5,283 nt of DNA from CAZOHN01 sp964579325 (GCA_964579325.1 CAZOHN010000240.1:1-5283), one strand, 5' to 3'; counted from the stretch's first letter, positions 1-5,283 are shown. A program made the numbers and translations. The notes: a model not told the origin generated them from the sequence alone.

Positions 1-41
1 TAGCGCCCACCGTGCCGCCTGAGGCTGGATGCCGCCCAGCT

Positions 42-1232
42 TCAGCGGTCGAGCGCGGCGACGCCGGGCAGTAGCTTGCCTTCCATCCACTCCAGGAAGG
101 CCCCGCCTGCGGTGCTGACGTAGGTGAAGCGTCCGGCGACACCGGCGGCGTTCAGCGCCGCGACGGTGTCGCCGCCGCCCGCGACCGAGATCAGCGTCCC
201 GGCATCCGTCAGGTCGGCGGCCTTGCGGGCGGCGGCCATGGTGGCGCGGTCGAAGGGTTCGATCTCGAAGGCGCCGAGGGGGCCGTTCCAGATCAGCGTG
301 CGGCAGGCCTCGAACACTGCTGCGATGGCCTCGACGGTGGCCGGGCCGGCGTCGAGGATCATCGCGTCGGGCGGGCAGGCGTCGGATGGCACGGTGTCCG
401 AGGCGGCCCCGGCCTTGAACTCGCGCGCCACCACCACGTCGGTCGGCAGGTGGACCGTGCAGCCCGCGGCTTCGGCCTTGGACAGGATCTCGCGCGCGGT
501 ATCGGCCATGTCGTGCTCGCAGAGCGAGCGGCCGACCTCGATGCCTTTTGCGGCGAGGAAGGTGTTGGCCATGCCGCCGCCGATCACGAGGTGGTTGACC
601 TTGGCCACGAGGTTGCCGAGCAGGTCGAGCTTGGTCGAGACCTTGGCCCCGCCGACCACAGCCGCGACCGGGCGATCTGGCTTGCCCAGGGCCGCTTCGA
701 GTGCCTTGAGTTCGGCCGCCATCAGTCGCCCCGCACAGGATGGCAGGAGATGCGCGACGCCTTCGGTCGAGGCGTGCGCGCGGTGCGCGGCGGAAAAGGC
801 GTCGTTCACATAGACCTCGCCGAGCGCGCCGAGAGCGGCGGCGAAGGCGGGGTCGTTCGTCTCTTCCTCGGCGTGGAAACGGGTGTTCTCCAGAAGCAGC
901 ACCCCGCCTGCGCCAAGATCGGCCACCGCCTGCTTGGCGGGCAGGCCGATGCAATTCTCGGCGAACCTCACCGCCTGACCCAGCGCCGCCTCGAGAGCGG
1001 GCAGGACCTGGCGGAGCGACATCTCCGGCACGACCTTGCCCTTGGGCCGGTCGAAGTGGGCCAGCAGGACGGGCTTGCCTCCCTTGGCGAGGATGTCCTT
1101 CACCGTGGGCACGATGCGCTCGATCCGCGTCGCGTCGGTGACGCGACCGGCCTCGACGGGCACGTTGATGTCCACCCGAACCAGCGCGACCTTGCCATCG
1201 AACTCCATGTCGTCGAGCGATTTCCAGCCCAT
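42..1232 (-). CDS. pgk: Phosphoglycerate kinase
   Basis: Cytoplasmic glycolytic and gluconeogenic enzyme that transfers phosphate between 1,3-bisphosphoglycerate and ADP. With the start chosen here it has 396 residues, a normal bacterial length. Visible motifs, in order: N-terminal signature RVDINVP (19-25), substrate-loop HFDRP (59-63), ENTRFH (115-120), VNDAF (142-146), HRAHAST (150-156), hinge/ATP segment GGAKVSTK (194-201, with K197 and K201), NGPLGAFE (316-323), nucleotide-loop GGGDTVAAL (352-360) and STAGGAFLE (373-381). The frame stays open 12 codons further upstream to an ATG at 1268. The ATG at 1232 is preferred because GGAGAGG lies 6 bases before it and because family members start at MGWK. 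The gene is divergent from the isomerase pair. One oddity is Asp61, where most families have Gly in H-x-G-R-P. The identification is secure; only the start is a choice. Confidence 0.97.
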   Translation of the reverse strand: MGWKSLDDMEFDGKVALVRVDINVPVEAGRVTDATRIERIVPTVKDILAKGGKPVLLAHFDRPKGKVVPEMSLRQVLPALEAALGQAVRFAENCIGLPAKQAVADLGAGGVLLLENTRFHAEEETNDPAFAAALGALGEVYVNDAFSAAHRAHASTEGVAHLLPSCAGRLMAAELKALEAALGKPDRPVAAVVGGAKVSTKLDLLGNLVAKVNHLVIGGGMANTFLAAKGIEVGRSLCEHDMADTAREILSKAEAAGCTVHLPTDVVVAREFKAGAASDTVPSDACPPDAMILDAGPATVEAIAAVFEACRTLIWNGPLGAFEIEPFDRATMAAARKAADLTDAGTLISVAGGGDTVAALNAAGVAGRFTYVSTAGGAFLEWMEGKLLPGVAALDR

Positions 1233-1261
1233 GGCGCACCTCTCCGGTTTCGGTATGCGCC

Positions 1262-1290
1262 CATTCACCCCATCGTGCGCGGCGCGTCAA
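1262..1290 (-). promoter_or_regulatory. Candidate pgk promoter
   Basis: Reading the minus strand, TTGACG (1290-1285) matches a -35 box at five of six positions. After a 17-base spacer comes TGAATG (1267-1262), a poor -10 match. Transcription would start near 1255, giving a leader of about 20 bases that contains the Shine-Dalgarno sequence of the ATG at 1232. Strong -35 and weak -10 boxes are common in alphaproteobacterial promoters. A start of transcription here would exclude the upstream ATG at 1268. This rests on pattern matching only. Confidence 0.3.
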
Positions 1291-1310
1291 CCGGTCCCGC
1301 GGTTTCGGGC

Positions 1311-1339
1311 TTTTCCCCGCCGGGAGGTCGCCCTATGGT
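1311..1339 (+). promoter_or_regulatory. Candidate promoter of the isomerase pair
   Basis: TATGGT (1334-1339) matches four of six -10 bases. It lies 17 bases after TTTTCC (1311-1316), a poor -35 match. Transcription would start near 1346, about 20 bases before the ATG at 1367 and upstream of GAGGAGG (1354-1360). The position between divergent genes fits, but the match is weak. Confidence 0.27.
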
Positions 1340-1366
1340 CCGCGCCGAATTCCGAGGAGGACCGAT

Positions 1367-1876
1367 ATGGCCGAGATCAAGGACCCCGAGAACACCATTC
1401 TGGTGGAACTGAAGGGCGGGACTGTGACGATCGAGCTCTTGCCCGACATCGCGCCGAAGCATTGCGAGCGGATGAAGGAACTGGCGCGGTCCGGTGCCTA
1501 TGACGGGGTGGTGTTCCACCGCGTGATCGAAGGCTTCATGGCACAGACCGGCGACGTGTCGAACGGCAATGCGACGAAGAACTTCAACATCCGCATGGCG
1601 GGCACCGGCGGGTCGGACCTGCCTGACCTGCCGGCCGAATTCTCGCGCATACCGCACGACCGCGGGTCGCTGGGGGCGGCCCGGTCGTCGAACCCGAACT
1701 CGGCCAACAGCCAGTTCTTCATCAACTTCAAGGACAACCACTTCCTGAACGGGCAGTACACGGTCTATGGCCGGGTCGTCTCGGGCATGGAACATGTCGA
1801 TGCCATCACCCGCGGCGAGCCGCCGGCAAACCCCGACCAGATGATCAGCGTGAAGGTGGCGGCCGATGTGGCGTAA
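1367..1876 (+). CDS. Cytoplasmic cyclophilin-type peptidyl-prolyl cis-trans isomerase
   Basis: A 169-residue single-domain cyclophilin that would catalyse cis-trans isomerisation of Xaa-Pro bonds during folding. There is no signal peptide, so a cytoplasmic location is inferred. Catalytic-site residues are in place: R52, F57, M58 and Q60 in FHRVIEGFMAQ (50-60), and F118 in NSQFFI (114-119). The position of the human Trp121 is Phe126 and that of His126 is Tyr131, as in bacterial cyclophilins, which usually bind cyclosporin A poorly. The start is well supported: GAGGAGG (1354-1360) lies 6 bases before the ATG. The last 11 bases overlap the start of a second cyclophilin gene on the same strand, so the two are almost certainly co-transcribed and translationally coupled. 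I give no symbol because ppiA/ppiB naming is inconsistent in this group. Confidence 0.96.
   Translation: MAEIKDPENTILVELKGGTVTIELLPDIAPKHCERMKELARSGAYDGVVFHRVIEGFMAQTGDVSNGNATKNFNIRMAGTGGSDLPDLPAEFSRIPHDRGSLGAARSSNPNSANSQFFINFKDNHFLNGQYTVYGRVVSGMEHVDAITRGEPPANPDQMISVKVAADVA
1496..1557 (+). repeat. Direct repeat, copy 1 (in cytoplasmic isomerase)
   Basis: This 62-base stretch encodes the active-site segment around YDGVVFHRVI and GFMAQTGDV. It matches 2049-2110 at 61 of 62 positions; the single difference is 1531 A versus 2084 C, a Glu/Asp change. A second shared block of 35 identical bases lies at 1690-1724 and 2237-2271, around PNSANSQFF. Silent codon positions are also the same. Confidence 0.9.
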
Positions 1877-2429
1877 GGTCCTTCCCCTCGTTCTGCTCGC
1901 GGCGCCTGCTTTCGCGCAGGAGGACGGCCCGGGTCCGAACCTCGTGATCGAGATCACGGGCGAGGCCAATGGCACTGTCGTGATCGACATGCTGCCGGAC
2001 GTGGCGCCGAAACATGTCGAACAGATCACCGGCCTCGCGGCCGAAGGCGCCTATGACGGGGTGGTGTTCCACCGCGTGATCGACGGCTTCATGGCACAGA
2101 CCGGCGACGTCCAGTTCGGCAAGGTAGGCGGCGACACCAGCCGGGCGGGCATGGGCGGGTCGGAGCGGCCGGACATCCCGGCCGAGTTCTCGAACCTCAG
2201 CTTCGATCGGGGCATCGTCGGCATGGCGCGCTCGCAGAACCCGAACTCGGCCAACAGCCAGTTCTTCATCATGTTCGCGCCGGGGACGTTCCTCGACGGG
2301 CAGTACACCGTCGTGGGCCGGGTGATCGAAGGGATGGACGTGGTCGATGCGATCAAGCGCGGCAGCCAGGCGCAGAATGGCGCTGTCGAGACCCCCGACG
2401 TCATGGCGAAGGTGACCGTCACTGATTGA
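1866..2429 (+). CDS. Periplasmic cyclophilin-type peptidyl-prolyl cis-trans isomerase
   Basis: A 187-residue cyclophilin with an N-terminal signal peptide: MWRK, then a hydrophobic run (residues 5-16), and a likely signal peptidase I cut after AFA (15-17) before QED. The mature enzyme should act in the periplasm on secreted proteins. Active-site residues R70, F75, M76, Q78 and F134 are present, with Phe142 and Tyr147 at the human Trp121 and His126 positions. The start overlaps the stop of the upstream isomerase by 11 bases. AAGGTGG (1853-1859) lies 6 bases before the ATG, inside the upstream gene, which supports this start. The gene is a tandem paralogue of its neighbour with long stretches of near-identical DNA. 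One promoter thus serves two folding catalysts for two compartments. No clear terminator follows. Confidence 0.95.
   Translation: MWRKVLPLVLLAAPAFAQEDGPGPNLVIEITGEANGTVVIDMLPDVAPKHVEQITGLAAEGAYDGVVFHRVIDGFMAQTGDVQFGKVGGDTSRAGMGGSERPDIPAEFSNLSFDRGIVGMARSQNPNSANSQFFIMFAPGTFLDGQYTVVGRVIEGMDVVDAIKRGSQAQNGAVETPDVMAKVTVTD
2049..2110 (+). repeat. Direct repeat, copy 2 (in periplasmic isomerase)
   Basis: Partner of 1496-1557, 553 bases downstream in the same orientation. It arises from tandem gene duplication, possibly kept uniform by gene conversion. Confidence 0.9.
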
Positions 2430-2469
2430 CGGGCCGCCGACGCTTGGCTACGTTTTCAGTCGCGCGAGA

Positions 2470-3423
2470 GTGGCCGGGCCGTGGGGCGCGGCGCCGCTTG
2501 GGTTTTGTCGGATGGGCTCGATCTTCAGCCACCGCCTGCGCGGGCAGCCCGCTCTCATGCGCAGAGCGGGCGAGCCCGGTCGGCTGACCCAGCCCGGCCG
2601 CGCGCACCATCTGCTTCAGGCGCTCGCGGACGCCAGCGCCGTCGTCCAGCGGCTGGTGGTGCTTCAGGCGACTTGGAGGGACAGCGACGGCAACGAATAC
2701 CACGGCGACCCGCCGCCCGGCTACATTCGCGTGGTCGACAATTTTCGGGGCGAATACTGGGAACCGACGGCGTCGTACTCCGAGGACGAGTATGACGGCA
2801 GCTCCGAACGCGAGGGCGAATCGGCTTCCGAGTTCGAGCCCGACGAGGACGCGCAGGCGGAGGAGATGCTCCGCGACAACTTGGACGAGGCCCGTTTTGT
2901 GGCCCCCCGCAAGGACAGCCGAAAGGATTTTTGGGGATCGGGTTTCCTTGAGAACAAGGACGTCAATACCCGCGACAAACTGATGAAGCGACAGAATTTC
3001 AAGGACAATGGCGACGGCACGGGCAGTATGGTCAGCCCGTCGGGCACGGTCATGAAACTGAAGATGCACAAGGGGAAATGGGTCGAGGACCGGGAGTACT
3101 CGGGCAAGCCCCACCAGCCGGTGATCGACCACGAGGTGGACGTGCTCGCCCTCGCAGACGTCTGGCGCGAGGCCGGTCTGAGCGATATGTCCTCAGCAGA
3201 AGAAGCGACCTTCAAGGATTTTGTCTACAACTACGACCCCAACCTCCGCATCATGCCCAAGGACGAGGACAAGGGACCGGGCAACCCGACCTACCGCTCC
3301 GCCTCCTTGCCCAAGGGGCTCAAGCTCAAGGGCAAGAAAGTGTTGAAGGCCGCGCGCACGGACTTCAAGAACGTCCGTGGGACACCCTACTGGAAAAAGA
3401 AGCGTGACCTGCGCCGCAAGTAG
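2470..3423 (+). CDS. Hypothetical protein, possible effector/toxin with HNH-like C-terminus
   Basis: A 317-residue protein I cannot assign to a named family with certainty. Residues 1-45 are basic and low in complexity. Residues 49-61 (LQALADASAVVQR) resemble the 'LQ-MAD-SP-VVQR' segments near the N-terminus of many proteins associated with extracellular contractile injection systems. Residues 104-140 are strongly acidic and probably disordered. Residues 214-272 carry PVIDHEVDV, then DVW, then YDPNLRIMP and DKGPGN, a spacing like HNH-type nuclease toxins. The last 36 residues (282-317) are rich in Lys and Arg. No signal peptide or membrane span is seen. The gene follows the isomerase pair by 40 bases and has no immunity-like partner. 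GC falls to 47% over 2941-3000, unlike its neighbours. The start is unsure: GTG 2470, ATG 2512 and ATG 2557 all lack a clear Shine-Dalgarno sequence. The gene itself is well supported; its function is inference. Confidence 0.8.
   Translation: MAGPWGAAPLGFCRMGSIFSHRLRGQPALMRRAGEPGRLTQPGRAHHLLQALADASAVVQRLVVLQATWRDSDGNEYHGDPPPGYIRVVDNFRGEYWEPTASYSEDEYDGSSEREGESASEFEPDEDAQAEEMLRDNLDEARFVAPRKDSRKDFWGSGFLENKDVNTRDKLMKRQNFKDNGDGTGSMVSPSGTVMKLKMHKGKWVEDREYSGKPHQPVIDHEVDVLALADVWREAGLSDMSSAEEATFKDFVYNYDPNLRIMPKDEDKGPGNPTYRSASLPKGLKLKGKKVLKAARTDFKNVRGTPYWKKKRDLRRK
2547..2571. repeat. Perfect 9-bp inverted repeat
   Basis: GCCCGCTCT (2547-2555) and AGAGCGGGC (2563-2571) are perfect inverted copies around a 7-base loop. 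A second pairing, GGGCTCG (2514-2520) with CGAGCCC (2571-2577), could enclose it. The repeat overlaps the possible ATG at 2557. No T-run follows, so it is not a standard terminator. It could be an RNA hairpin affecting translation of the effector-like gene, or chance in GC-rich DNA. Confidence 0.5.
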
Positions 3424-3485
3424 CGGGAGCGGGGCGGCGGCAGCAAAGAAGACGAGTAGCCGGCTGGCTCGGGAACGTCCGGCAG

Positions 3486-4358
3486 TCAATACAGCCCGAG
3501 TGCGCCCCAGGTGCCGCCGAGCGGACGCGCGGCGGCACCGGTTCCCAGCTTGAAGCGGGCGAGGCCGGGGGCCGAGACCGTGTCGATCGTGCCGAGGTCG
3601 AGGCGGTGGACGCCCCGCGCTGCCAGCCAGTCTGCAGCCTGCCACAGAAGCAGTGCCTGCGCGTGGCCCGCCCGACCACGGGTGTCGCTCCAGCCGATGT
3701 GCCACGTGGCGACCGGGCCATGCAGAAGGATCAACGCGGCGGCAGCTGGCCCGCCCCGGTCCTCGGCCTGAAAGAGCCAGGCTTGCCCCTTGTTCACAGC
3801 CGCATAGGCCGCCGAAAGCGCGCCGGGCAGGGCGCGGTAGCGTTTGGCGCGCTGCTGCTCGGCATCGCGGGCAAGCAGCCAGTGGCCAGGATCGGCGGGA
3901 AACGGAATCCGGCGCACCTTCCAACCTTGGTCTTCCGCCCGCACCAGCCGGTTGCGCCATTTCTGGCCCAGCCGCGCCCGGCGGGTGTCGGGGTCGGGTC
4001 CGAGGTCCCATTCGGCGATGGTGGCCGGGGTCAGGAGCGGCAGGAAGCGCGCACGCGGCAGCGCGGGATCAGGCGCATCGGCATTGAGCGCGAGCGCCCA
4101 GCCGATGCGCCGGCGCAGCGCTCGCAAGGCCGCAGCCCGCTCGGAAGGTTCGGAGCCTTGCTCCCAGACCGGTCCGCGCGAGGCGAGCGCGAGCTTGCCC
4201 CGCTGCATCAGGGTCACATGGCCGAGCGTCCGGGACCCCGCGGCAATCCGCAGTGTCAGGGCCGGCCGACCCATCGCCGCGAGCGCACGGGCGAAGGCCG
4301 GGTGCTGCTGGAGTGGCACCGTGCGGTCGTCGGGGGGCGGATTCTCGGTGATCTCCAT
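3486..4358 (-). CDS. FemAB/GNAT-like acyltransferase
   Basis: A 290-residue protein with the layout of the FemAB/'Acetyltransf_6' branch of the GNAT superfamily, which transfers acyl or aminoacyl groups; the substrate is not shown by the sequence. Supporting segments: PLQQHPAFARAL near the N-terminus (about 15-26), GQKWRNRLVRAE (131-142), ATWHIGWSDTRGR (217-229), an amphipathic helix leading to RGVHRLDLGTID (248-259), and GLARFKLGTGA (265-275), the usual C-terminal FemAB-type motif. No signal peptide or membrane span, so cytoplasmic. An in-frame ATG at 4376 would add six residues. I prefer 4358 because 4376 lies inside the left arm of an inverted repeat that looks like promoter DNA, and because the arm-to-ATG distance equals that of the divergent gene. 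Neither start has a good Shine-Dalgarno sequence (only a weak AGG before 4376). The gene is convergent with the effector-like gene, 62 bases away. Confidence 0.85.
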   Translation of the reverse strand: MEITENPPPDDRTVPLQQHPAFARALAAMGRPALTLRIAAGSRTLGHVTLMQRGKLALASRGPVWEQGSEPSERAAALRALRRRIGWALALNADAPDPALPRARFLPLLTPATIAEWDLGPDPDTRRARLGQKWRNRLVRAEDQGWKVRRIPFPADPGHWLLARDAEQQRAKRYRALPGALSAAYAAVNKGQAWLFQAEDRGGPAAAALILLHGPVATWHIGWSDTRGRAGHAQALLLWQAADWLAARGVHRLDLGTIDTVSAPGLARFKLGTGAAARPLGGTWGALGLY

Positions 4359-4364
4359 CGGTCG

Positions 4365-4399
4365 GATTAACCGCATGGAAACCTAAGGCGCGGTTAATC
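4365..4399. promoter_or_regulatory. Perfect 10-bp inverted repeat in divergent promoter region
   Basis: GATTAACCGC (4365-4374) and GCGGTTAATC (4390-4399) are perfect inverted copies separated by 15 bases, with arm centres 25 bp apart. On each strand the arm reads GCGGTTAATC, then 6 bases, then ATG (4406 on plus, 4358 on minus). Within each arm GTTAAT matches a -10 box at four of six bases and ends 7 bases before the ATG. Transcription would therefore begin at or next to each start codon. The repeat may be two back-to-back promoters, an operator for a dimeric regulator, or both. Each arm also contains TTAACC, the core of CtrA half-sites, but that link is speculative. Confidence 0.6.
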
Positions 4400-4405
4400 T
4401 CGCTC

Positions 4406-4528
4406 ATGTCCGAGCCCAGCCCCGTCCGTGGCGTCCACGCCCCCGCACCACGCCCGACCCTGTGGGTCGCGCTCTTCGTCGCCGGTGTCCTGTCGGGCAT
4501 CTTTCTCGGCGTCGTGGCGCTGTTCTAG
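4406..4528 (+). CDS. Small single-span membrane peptide, 40 residues
   Basis: A short gene ending in TAG at 4526-4528. The first 17 residues are rich in Pro (MSEPSPVRGVHAPAPRP) with R8, H11 and R16. Residues 18-40 form one hydrophobic helix ending in VVALF at the C-terminus. Positive charge before the helix suggests an N-in orientation. G27, G31 and G35 are spaced as in a glycine zipper, hinting at helix packing or oligomers. No Shine-Dalgarno sequence precedes the ATG; a GTTAAT -10-like box ends 7 bases upstream, which would fit a leaderless mRNA. The gene is divergent from the acyltransferase and its stop interlocks with that of tyrS. Function is unknown. Without this gene, 4359-4524 would be empty. 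It could be chance, but the clean soluble/membrane layout and tight fit argue for a real gene. Confidence 0.6.
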   Translation: MSEPSPVRGVHAPAPRPTLWVALFVAGVLSGIFLGVVALF

Positions 4529-5283
4529 GCCAGCACCACCAGCGCATGGCGCTTGCGGCCGGCCGTCAGCTTCACCGGCTGTCCGAGGTCGGCCGCGCCC
4601 AGCATCTGGCCTGCGTCCGTCACCGGTGCGTCGTTGAGACGCGCGCCGCCCTCGGCGATCAGCCGCTTGGCGTCCTTGCCCGATTTCGCCAGACCCGAGC
4701 GGACGAAAAGCTGCGCCACCGAAATGCCCTCGGCAACCTCGGCAGCCGCCAGCGCGAGCGTCGGCAGGTCCTCACCCACGCCGCCCTTCTCGAAGACCTC
4801 TCGCGCAGTTGCTTCGGCGGCCTCTGCGGCCTCGCGACCGTGCAGGAGCGCGGTGACCTCGTTTGCCAGCACGATCTTGGCGGCGTTGATCTCCGAGCCC
4901 GCAAGCGTGCCGAGCCGGTCGCATTCGTCCACCGCGAGGTCCGTGTAAAGCTTGAGGAACCTGCCCACGTCCGCATCGGTGGTGTTGCGCCAGAACTGCC
5001 AGAACTCGTAAGGGCTCAGCATGTCGGCATTCAGCCAGACCGCGCCGCCCTGGCTCTTGCCCATCTTGCGGCCGTCGGAGGTGGTCAGGAGCGGGGTCGT
5101 CAGCCCGAAGATCTCGGTGTCGAGCACGCGCCTTGTGAGGTCGATCCCGTTGATGATGTTGCCCCACTGGTCCGACCCGCCCATCTGCAACAGGCAACCG
5201 TAGCGGCGGTGCAGTTCGAGGAAGTCGTAGGCCTGCAGGATCATGTAGTTGAATTCGAGGAACGACAGCGACTGCTCGCGGTC
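4525..5283 (-). CDS. tyrS: Tyrosyl-tRNA synthetase (C-terminal 252 residues, 5' end outside window)
   Basis: Class I aminoacyl-tRNA synthetase that charges tRNA-Tyr in the cytoplasm. The frame is open to the window edge, so the N-terminal part with the HIGH motif is missing; about 60% of a typical protein of roughly 415 residues is seen. Visible residue 1 is the Asp of DREQSLSFLEFNY. QMGGSDQWGNI (33-43) is the tyrosine/ATP-site segment. KMGKS (73-77) is the KMSKS loop in the Gly form often found in this enzyme. Next comes the GGAVWLN ... SPYEFWQFW helix region typical of bacterial TyrRS, and then an S4 RNA-binding domain (about 187-252) containing VRSGLAKSGKDAKRLI. The ATG at 5244 is internal, not the start. 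The TAG stop shares CTAG with the stop of the convergent small gene, leaving no room for a terminator between them. Confidence 0.97.
   Translation of the reverse strand, partial: DREQSLSFLEFNYMILQAYDFLELHRRYGCLLQMGGSDQWGNIINGIDLTRRVLDTEIFGLTTPLLTTSDGRKMGKSQGGAVWLNADMLSPYEFWQFWRNTTDADVGRFLKLYTDLAVDECDRLGTLAGSEINAAKIVLANEVTALLHGREAAEAAEATAREVFEKGGVGEDLPTLALAAAEVAEGISVAQLFVRSGLAKSGKDAKRLIAEGGARLNDAPVTDAGQMLGAADLGQPVKLTAGRKRHALVVLA

Noticed and set aside
21..43. Hairpin at the pgk stop (GAAGCTGG / CCAGCCTC on the minus strand)
   Set aside because: The stem has one mismatch, overlaps the stop codon and is not followed by a T-run, so it is not a convincing terminator. Nothing else is seen in 1-41.
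1233..1268. 12-codon N-terminal extension of pgk starting at 1268
   Set aside because: It lies upstream of a good Shine-Dalgarno sequence for the ATG at 1232, it overlaps a candidate promoter, and known family members start at MGWK.
450..1412. Long open frame on the plus strand opposite pgk (320 codons)
   Set aside because: It is the complement of a secure gene in GC-rich DNA, where stops are rare. Its product is low in complexity and has no family features.
1265..2029. Long minus-strand frame opposite the isomerase genes (254 codons)
   Set aside because: It is antisense to two clear cyclophilins and has a His/Arg-rich product without motifs.
2419..3132. Minus-strand frame opposite the effector-like gene (237 codons)
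   Set aside because: The plus-strand frame has a coherent modular protein and GC-rich third positions; this one has neither.
3459..3483. 5-bp inverted repeat (GCCGG / CCGGC) between the convergent effector-like and acyltransferase genes
   Set aside because: The stem is short with a 15-base loop and no T-run on either strand; expected by chance in GC-rich DNA.
3193..4011. Minus-strand frame overlapping both the effector-like gene and the acyltransferase
   Set aside because: It is a different frame from the acyltransferase, rich in Arg, Pro and Ala, and crosses two supported genes.
4365..4399. CtrA binding site
   Set aside because: TTAACC occurs in each arm, but the full TTAA-N7-TTAA box is absent, so I keep it only as a speculative remark.

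Overview
The window looks like chromosomal DNA from an alphaproteobacterium, most likely Rhodobacteraceae. The grounds are high GC (75% in a hand-counted 60-base stretch of pgk), strong GC bias at third codon positions, and protein sequences of the Rhodobacter/Paracoccus type. No tRNA, rRNA, IS element or CRISPR array is visible. Apart from short intergenic gaps the whole window is coding.

Left part (1-2429). Phosphoglycerate kinase (pgk) lies on the minus strand. It is divergent from two plus-strand cyclophilin-type peptidyl-prolyl isomerases that overlap by 11 bases. The first isomerase has no signal peptide and should be cytoplasmic. The second starts with a signal peptide and should be periplasmic. 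They are tandem paralogues and share a 62-base stretch with a single mismatch. The 134-base gap between pgk and the first isomerase holds weak candidate promoters in both directions.

Middle (2430-3423). A plus-strand gene of lower GC (47% over 2941-3000) encodes a basic/acidic/basic modular protein of unknown function. I read it as a possible effector or toxin. Its N-terminal part carries an 'LQ-LAD-S-VVQR' segment like those seen in proteins linked to extracellular contractile injection systems. This is followed by an acidic linker and a C-terminal region with an HNH-like 'DH ... NLR ... KG-GN' pattern. No immunity-like gene is adjacent. This is the accessory-looking part of the window.

Right part (3486-5283). 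A FemAB/GNAT-like acyltransferase lies on the minus strand, divergent from a 40-codon plus-strand gene for a single-span membrane peptide that is easy to overlook. The divergent region contains a perfect 10-bp inverted repeat, and each arm sits exactly 6 bases before an ATG on its own strand. This suggests back-to-back promoters making leaderless mRNAs. The small gene converges on tyrS (tyrosyl-tRNA synthetase, minus strand, N-terminal part beyond the window edge), and the two stop codons interlock in one CTAG.

pgk and tyrS are housekeeping genes and the isomerase pair serves protein folding in two compartments. The novel candidates are the effector-like gene and the symmetric promoter with its membrane peptide.
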